Shown here piece by piece: positions 60,236-64,000 of a stretch of 64,000 nt of DNA (positions within the stretch are counted from its first letter, which is position 1; every line of letters starts with the position of its first letter). The position numbers and the translations under genes are program-made. The notes beneath the pieces were generated by a model, which did not search any database, was not told the DNA's origin, and was given only the letters and a program-made list of their open reading frames with translations. The stretch comes from JAEUMD01 sp036768475 (GTDB lineage Bacteria > Pseudomonadota > Alphaproteobacteria > Rhizobiales > Hyphomicrobiaceae), in contig DAIPMW010000016.1 in NCBI GenBank assembly GCA_036768475.1, positions 24,749-88,748 on the forward strand, read 5' to 3'.

Positions 60236-60838
60236 TCATGCGACTCCGAGTTTTTCAGCGAGGAAGCTCAGTCGGTCCTGGCCAAACAGCATTTCTCCAT
60301 CGACAATGAACGTCGGTGAGCCAATCACACCCTTGTCGATCGCTTCCGCGGTGTTGGCCTCAAAGATGGCGGCCGTAGCGTCTCCAACAGCGGCCTCAAG
60401 GATGCGGCCAGCAGCATCGGCGTCAGCCTCCGCAACAAGACGCCTCACTGTTTCCGTGTCGGAGATGTCGAGATCGTCGCGCCACACCGCACGCAGAAAG
60501 CGTGATGACAGCGTGCCTGGATCGCGGCCCATCTCTTGCGCTGCAATGACGGCGCGCGAGGCGAGGCCGGCAGGTACAGGCCAGAATTTGGGAGCCACGG
60601 AAATGGGCATTCCTCGCACCTTGGCCCAACGCGCCAGCTCACTATCGCGCCAGGCGCGGCGGGCCGGTGACTGGCGCGCAGGCGCCACCGTATCAATGGC
60701 GGCGAAAACGCGACCGATGTCGACAGGCTTATAGCGGATGCGTGCACCGGCAGCAGTTGCGATGCGCCGAAGTTCCGGCTCGCCGAGATAGGCAAATCCG
60801 GACACCAGGGCATAGTAGTAATCGATCGGTGCTGCCAT
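60236..60838 (-). CDS. 2-hydroxychromene-2-carboxylate isomerase family protein (DsbA/GST-kappa fold)
   Basis: A 200-residue thioredoxin-fold protein: IDYYYALVSGFAYLGEPELR at the start, IRYKPVDIGRVFAA, then the helical insert and the late GVIGSPTFIVDGEMLFGQDR, as in NahD-like isomerases. The N-terminal SPY-type active-site Ser of NahD corresponds here to VSGFAY, so the exact reaction is uncertain. NahD proteins use glutathione in naphthalene-type ring degradation, but no such pathway is nearby. GAGGAG precedes the ATG. Confidence 0.85.
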   Translation of the reverse strand: MAAPIDYYYALVSGFAYLGEPELRRIATAAGARIRYKPVDIGRVFAAIDTVAPARQSPARRAWRDSELARWAKVRGMPISVAPKFWPVPAGLASRAVIAAQEMGRDPGTLSSRFLRAVWRDDLDISDTETVRRLVAEADADAAGRILEAAVGDATAAIFEANTAEAIDKGVIGSPTFIVDGEMLFGQDRLSFLAEKLGVA

Positions 60839-61039
60839 CCTACGCTCCTCACTACTTGTCGCGCTCTGGCCATTTCGTGAACACCCGACTTGATCGGCAG
60901 CCCCTGAACACGCGACCCCGCATTCCGGGAACCGAAACGCATCTTAGAGCAGGCCCGGCACGACAGCCCACCGGATTATCAAGTGACAGCCTGATAATCC
61001 TTCGAGGCACGAGACGTCGATCTCGCATTGCGTTGTCAT

Positions 61040-61286
61040 TGTGCCCAACCCTAGACATAGGTGACGCTTCGTACCGGACACATGGGTAACACTTCTCGCT
61101 TTTCGCGGGAGGTGTCGATGCAGTGGAAAGAGAGTTCGGTGATGGACGAGCGTGTCCGCTTCGTCGCCCGCATCCTGGAGGGCGAGCCGATGGCTGAGAT
61201 CTGCCGCGAGTTCGGCATCTCGCGCAAGACCGGCTACAAGATCTTCAATCGTTATAAGGATCATGGCGTCGAGGCGCTGAGCGATC
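61040..61286 (+). mobile_element. left-end fragment of an IS481-family insertion sequence
   Basis: Begins with an IS481-type terminal region (TGTGCCCAACCCTAGACATA then GGTGACG and ACCGGACACATGGGTAACAC). An open frame from ATG 61118 gives MQWKESSVMDERVRFVARIL and REFGISRKTGYKIFNRYKDH, the usual N-terminal HTH of IS481 transposases. The match stops after GVEALSDR at about 61286, where IS630 sequence begins in another frame. The catalytic DDE part is absent. Confidence 0.8.
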
Positions 61287-62196
61287 GTGAACGCGGGCCA
61301 TTCGCGGCGCGCTGCCGCCGAGCACTTCAATGTCAGCCCGAGCTTTGCAGTGAAGCTGCTGGCACGTCACAGGCAGTGCGGTTCACTGGCTCCGCGCCGC
61401 CAGGGGCGGCCGCCGGGGCAGGGCCCGCTGCTGGCCTACCGGGATTTCCTGATCGCACGGGTGGAAGCCCGGCCGGACATCACGATGCCGGAGTTGGCCG
61501 CCGAACTTGAAGCCAAGCACGCCGTTTGCGTCCGCCCGTCGTCCTTGTCACGCATTCTCGTGCGTGCCGGCTTCACCTATAAAAAAAATGCTGATGGCAT
61601 CGGAACGCGCTCGCGCGGCCGTGCGTAAAGAGCGCAACGTCTGGATCAGTCGGCGCCAGCCGTTCATGCGTTTTAAGCCGCATCGGCTGGTCTTCATTGA
61701 TGAGACCTCGACCAACACCAAGATGGTGCGGTTGCGCGGTCGCGCGCTCAAAGGCACGCGGCTACCTGGTTCGGCGCCTTTCGGTCACTGGCAGAGCCAG
61801 ACTTTCATCGCAGGCCTGCGCTGCCATGGCCTGACGGCACCCTGGGTGATCGAGGGAGCCATGGACCGCAAGGCGTTCGATCTCTACGTCGACACGCAAC
61901 TGGCACCGACCCTGAGCCCCGGTGACGTTGTCATTGCCGACAACCTGGCCGCCCACAAAAGCCCCTACGCAGCCAGATGTCTGAAAGAACGCGGTGCCTG
62001 GTTCCTGTTCCTGCCCGCCTACTCGCCTGACCTCAACCCGATCGAGATGGCCTTTGCAAAACTCAAGGCCCACCTGCGCAAGGCCGCGGCAAGAACCTAC
62101 GACCATCTGTGGCGCGCCATCGGCAACGTCTGCGACCTGTTCAAGCCAACCGATTGCTGGAACTTCTTCAAAGCTGCAGGATATGCGTATGATTAA
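61287..62196 (+). pseudogene. IS630-family transposase, 5'-truncated and frame-interrupted
   Basis: Frame one (61287-61628) reads NAGHSRRAAAEHFNVSPSFA and ARPDITMPELAAELEAKHAV up to RAGFTYKK. The reading then moves to another frame at the run of eight A (about 61580-61587) and continues MLMASERARAAVRKERNVWI, FKPHRLVFIDETSTNTK, VIADNLAAHKSPYAARCLKE and YSPDLNPIEMAFAKLKAHLR, the DDE domain of IS630 transposases. The first 15 or so residues are replaced by the IS481 fragment. Seven A would join the frames. Slippage is conceivable, but the missing 5' end argues for a dead element. Confidence 0.82.
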
Positions 62197-62349
62197 ATGA
62201 GCGACGCTCTAGAGTAACCGGCTAGCAAGCCGCGCAGCCCCTCCAAGCACAGTTAAGCGCAGCCCCATGGGATCGACAGGGACCCAGCGCAGACGTACAT
62301 CAAGCCTGCGCCACGCATGGCTGTGGATGAACGCCATCGCTGCGAGCAG

Positions 62350-62544
62350 CTATCCGATGGCTTCGGTAATGCGCCCCGTACCGTCGCATCGCTCGCACGG
62401 TTCCTCAGTTGGCTTACCCGTCCTCTTATCAGCGAGCTTGCCCGTGCCATGGCATTCGGGGCAGATGTCCTCGCCTGTCCCCGGTGTCCCGGGTTCGGGA
62501 TCATCGTCGGGTGTGTGATGACGCGTGGGATCTCTGGACTGCAT
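62350..62544 (-). CDS. small DnaJ-type zinc-finger-like protein (64 aa)
   Basis: A 64-residue protein with two CxxCxGxG units, CPECHGTGKL and CERCDGTGRI, the zinc-binding module of DnaJ, here without J domain. The N terminus is acidic and Pro-rich (HHTPDDDPEPGTPGTGEDIC). AGGGAT lies upstream of ATG 62544. Similar tiny zinc-ribbon proteins exist in rhizobia, with unknown roles in protein folding or RNA binding. It lies between IS remnants and a Crp/Fnr gene, on the same strand as the latter. Confidence 0.65.
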   Translation of the reverse strand: MQSRDPTRHHTPDDDPEPGTPGTGEDICPECHGTGKLADKRTGKPTEEPCERCDGTGRITEAIG

Positions 62545-62771
62545 CGATATCCCTATGCCCTTTGTTCCTTGGGCATCGGGAGTCTGCCATTAAATCTGTC
62601 GCAAAGCAAGGTGGACACTCCGCCCGAGGCCAACTGGGCACGAAGGAGGTTTCTTGCGCCAGGAGTCACCCAACCGGGCAGTCCAGGCCCCTCCGTGGAC
62701 CACATCGCTCAGCACAGGGCGAGGTATTCCCCGCAACGGCTCGAGTGCAAACCCGAAACGTACATCGGCGC

Positions 62772-63482
62772 TCACAATTGCGCGCCAGCCTCTCGCAAGA
62801 CAGCTTCCATATCGATGAAGCGAACCTGCCGCCTGTCAAACTGCAGCAATCCCTCAGCCTCCAGGTTTCGCACAAGCCGCGAGATCGATTCCGGTCGTGC
62901 CCCGATCAGTGAGGCCAGTTCGACGCGTTGGATCGGAAGCTCGACCACGTCATGGTCGTCCTCGCGATATCCCAGGCGCTCATTCAATATCAGCAAGACG
63001 TGAAGAAACCGGGCCCTCAGGCTCAATGTCATACTCATTGCATAATCGGCTTCGGTCTCGTCCAACTCGCAGAAACAATGCTGCAGGAATCTCTCGCCCA
63101 ATTGCGGGTTGGTTTCCAGCAGCCTCCTGACGTATGAGCGTTCAATGAAACAAACAACGCTCTGGCTGATCGCTTCCGCCGAGTTGCGGTGGGGCGACTT
63201 GCTCAACAGCGCCCTGTAGCCCACAGTTACGCCGCTTGTGCAAAGCCGAAGGAGCGCAGAGTCGCCCGCCGGCGTTATCCGCCGCAATCCGATGAGGCCC
63301 GATTGGATGCAATAGACGCCGTCGGCATTGTCCCCCTGCCGAAACAGGATTGCTCCAGGCTCAAGGACGCGCGTGCGCTTTGCCTGGTCAACCATCGCCA
63401 GTTCCGGACCCGTCAGGATCTGCCATTCGGCCGTCTGGCGCGATGCGCAATCAGCGCACCTGTGTATCGTTTTCTGGGTCAT
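62772..63482 (-). CDS. Crp/Fnr family transcriptional regulator
   Basis: A 236-residue regulator. The N terminus MTQKTIHRCADCASRQ has a Cys pair, and further Cys occur at CIQSG, RLCTSG, VVCF and QHCFC. The cyclic-nucleotide-type barrel (about 30-135) includes PGAILFRQGDNADGVYCIQS; the C-terminal HTH (about 165-225) has the FNR-like recognition helix ASLIGARPESISRLVRNLEA. The Cys arrangement is compatible with, but does not prove, a Fe-S cluster as in FNR. The ATG at 63482 faces a divergent small gene preceded by an FNR-like box. Confidence 0.88.
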   Translation of the reverse strand: MTQKTIHRCADCASRQTAEWQILTGPELAMVDQAKRTRVLEPGAILFRQGDNADGVYCIQSGLIGLRRITPAGDSALLRLCTSGVTVGYRALLSKSPHRNSAEAISQSVVCFIERSYVRRLLETNPQLGERFLQHCFCELDETEADYAMSMTLSLRARFLHVLLILNERLGYREDDHDVVELPIQRVELASLIGARPESISRLVRNLEAEGLLQFDRRQVRFIDMEAVLREAGAQL

Positions 63483-63572
63483 GGCGGTAACCGGCAGTTC
63501 AACATGCTCGAGAGCCTACTTCAAATCGGGCGGAAGGGCCAAGACCCCGCCTGCCGATTAACGCTCCCCAAA

Positions 63573-63586
63573 TTGACAGACGTTAA
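63573..63586. promoter_or_regulatory. FNR/FixK-like box
   Basis: TTGAC-AGAC-GTTAA fits the TTGAN-N4-NTCAA consensus with one mismatch in the right arm. It lies 65 bases before the small gene at 63651 and 90 bases from the Crp/Fnr start, a position usual for activation by FNR/FixK proteins. Confidence 0.45.
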
Positions 63587-63650
63587 GGCGGCCACCCCAA
63601 TCTGCTGTCCTGGTTGTCACGGGCTTGGTGCTCTACGGGCTGGGATCCGA

Positions 63651-63851
63651 ATGACAACAGACAGGATTATGATTCTGCGGGCTGCTCAGACGATGATCGA
63701 CCGCTTTGGCGACGAGGCGTTGGCCGAGGTCGATTTACGGATAGCCGAACTGGGAACTCGCGACCAGCACGAAGCGGAAAAGCTTTGGAAACAAATTCGC
63801 GAGGTCCTGCTTTTTTTGACCAGCAAATCAGACAAGGATACCGTGCACTGA
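63651..63851 (+). CDS. small conserved-type hypothetical protein (66 aa)
   Basis: A 66-residue helical protein: MTTDRIMILRAAQTMIDRFG, DEALAEVDLRIAELGTRDQH and LWKQIREVLLFLTSKSDKDT. Proteins of this type are widespread in photosynthetic and nodulating Rhizobiales, from memory, with no known function. The ribosome site is weak. An FNR-like box upstream suggests expression under low oxygen. The remaining 63852-64000 shows nothing assignable. Confidence 0.65.
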   Translation: MTTDRIMILRAAQTMIDRFGDEALAEVDLRIAELGTRDQHEAEKLWKQIREVLLFLTSKSDKDTVH

Positions 63852-64000
63852 GCCGTTGCATCAGAGATAAAACGAAGTGCGACAGGCAGCGCCACCGATA
63901 TTACTTGGAAGCGGATGTGGCGCCAAATATTGACCTCGCTCTCACCAGTGTTCCCCGTCAGTAACCGCGAGACATTTTGAAGCGAATCGGGAGTGGAGGA

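Noticed and set aside
61118..61510. Single intact transposase gene at the IS locus
   Set aside because: The first part is IS481-like and the rest of that frame after about 61286 is out-of-frame IS630 sequence, so the frame is a fusion artefact.
1..64000. CRISPR array, prophage or integrative element
   Set aside because: No regularly spaced repeats, cas genes, integrase, phage structural genes or tRNA-associated attachment sites were seen.

Overview
The window looks like a chromosomal segment of an alphaproteobacterium of the order Hyphomicrobiales (Rhizobiales). The base composition is GC-rich throughout. The tartrate dehydratase closely follows the characterised Bradyrhizobium enzyme. There are two TakP-like TRAP importers, a polyhydroxyalkanoate synthase, a NuoI of alphaproteobacterial type and dispersed palindromic repeats of the kind common in rhizobial genomes. 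I do not name a genus. I see no tRNA, rRNA, CRISPR array or intact prophage; the only insertion sequences are a degraded IS481/IS630 chimera near 61-62 kb.

Layout: 0-7.3 kb holds an IclR regulator divergent from a TRAP importer (dctPQM) with a GMC oxidoreductase. 7.5-9.2 kb holds an orphan nuoI, small genes and repeats. 8.8-15.2 kb is a second catabolic unit: a GntR regulator divergent from a PanB-like enzyme, a TAT-exported TRAP binding protein, its two permease subunits, a PhyH dioxygenase and an ABM-type monooxygenase. 15.4-17.5 kb holds a fatty-acid hydroxylase family enzyme, a DUF6166 protein and two small membrane proteins. 17.7-26.7 kb holds D-tartrate dehydratase, a FUSC membrane protein, an acyl-CoA ligase with a ThDP lyase, an MFS permease and an AraC regulator, the last two surrounded by repeats.

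26.8-32.4 kb is the most notable locus: a tightly packed minus-strand operon of lysine 2,3-aminomutase, two D-Ala-D-Ala-ligase-like ATP-grasp proteins and a 758-residue GNAT/HDAC-like/GNAT fusion. It reads as a dedicated pathway for a beta-lysine-derived, ligated and acetylated small molecule. Its product is not predictable from sequence.

32.8-50.2 kb is mixed: SRPBCC protein, SulP transporter with its HTH regulator and a perfect operator-like palindrome, a membrane protein with a primase-type winged-helix tail, cutA, nadK, nitroreductase, a secreted VWA protein with a beta-domain companion, an orphan amino-acid binding protein, metC and a CbiX-type chelatase. 50.4-64 kb holds a broken CBS-domain gene next to phaC, an SH3 exported protein, an FkbM methyltransferase, acylphosphatase, a GntR/DUF3604 pair, flavin reductase with an HCCA-isomerase-like protein, the IS remnants, and a Crp/Fnr regulator divergent from a small gene preceded by an FNR-like box.

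Functional calls rest on motifs and remembered family features; no database search was run.
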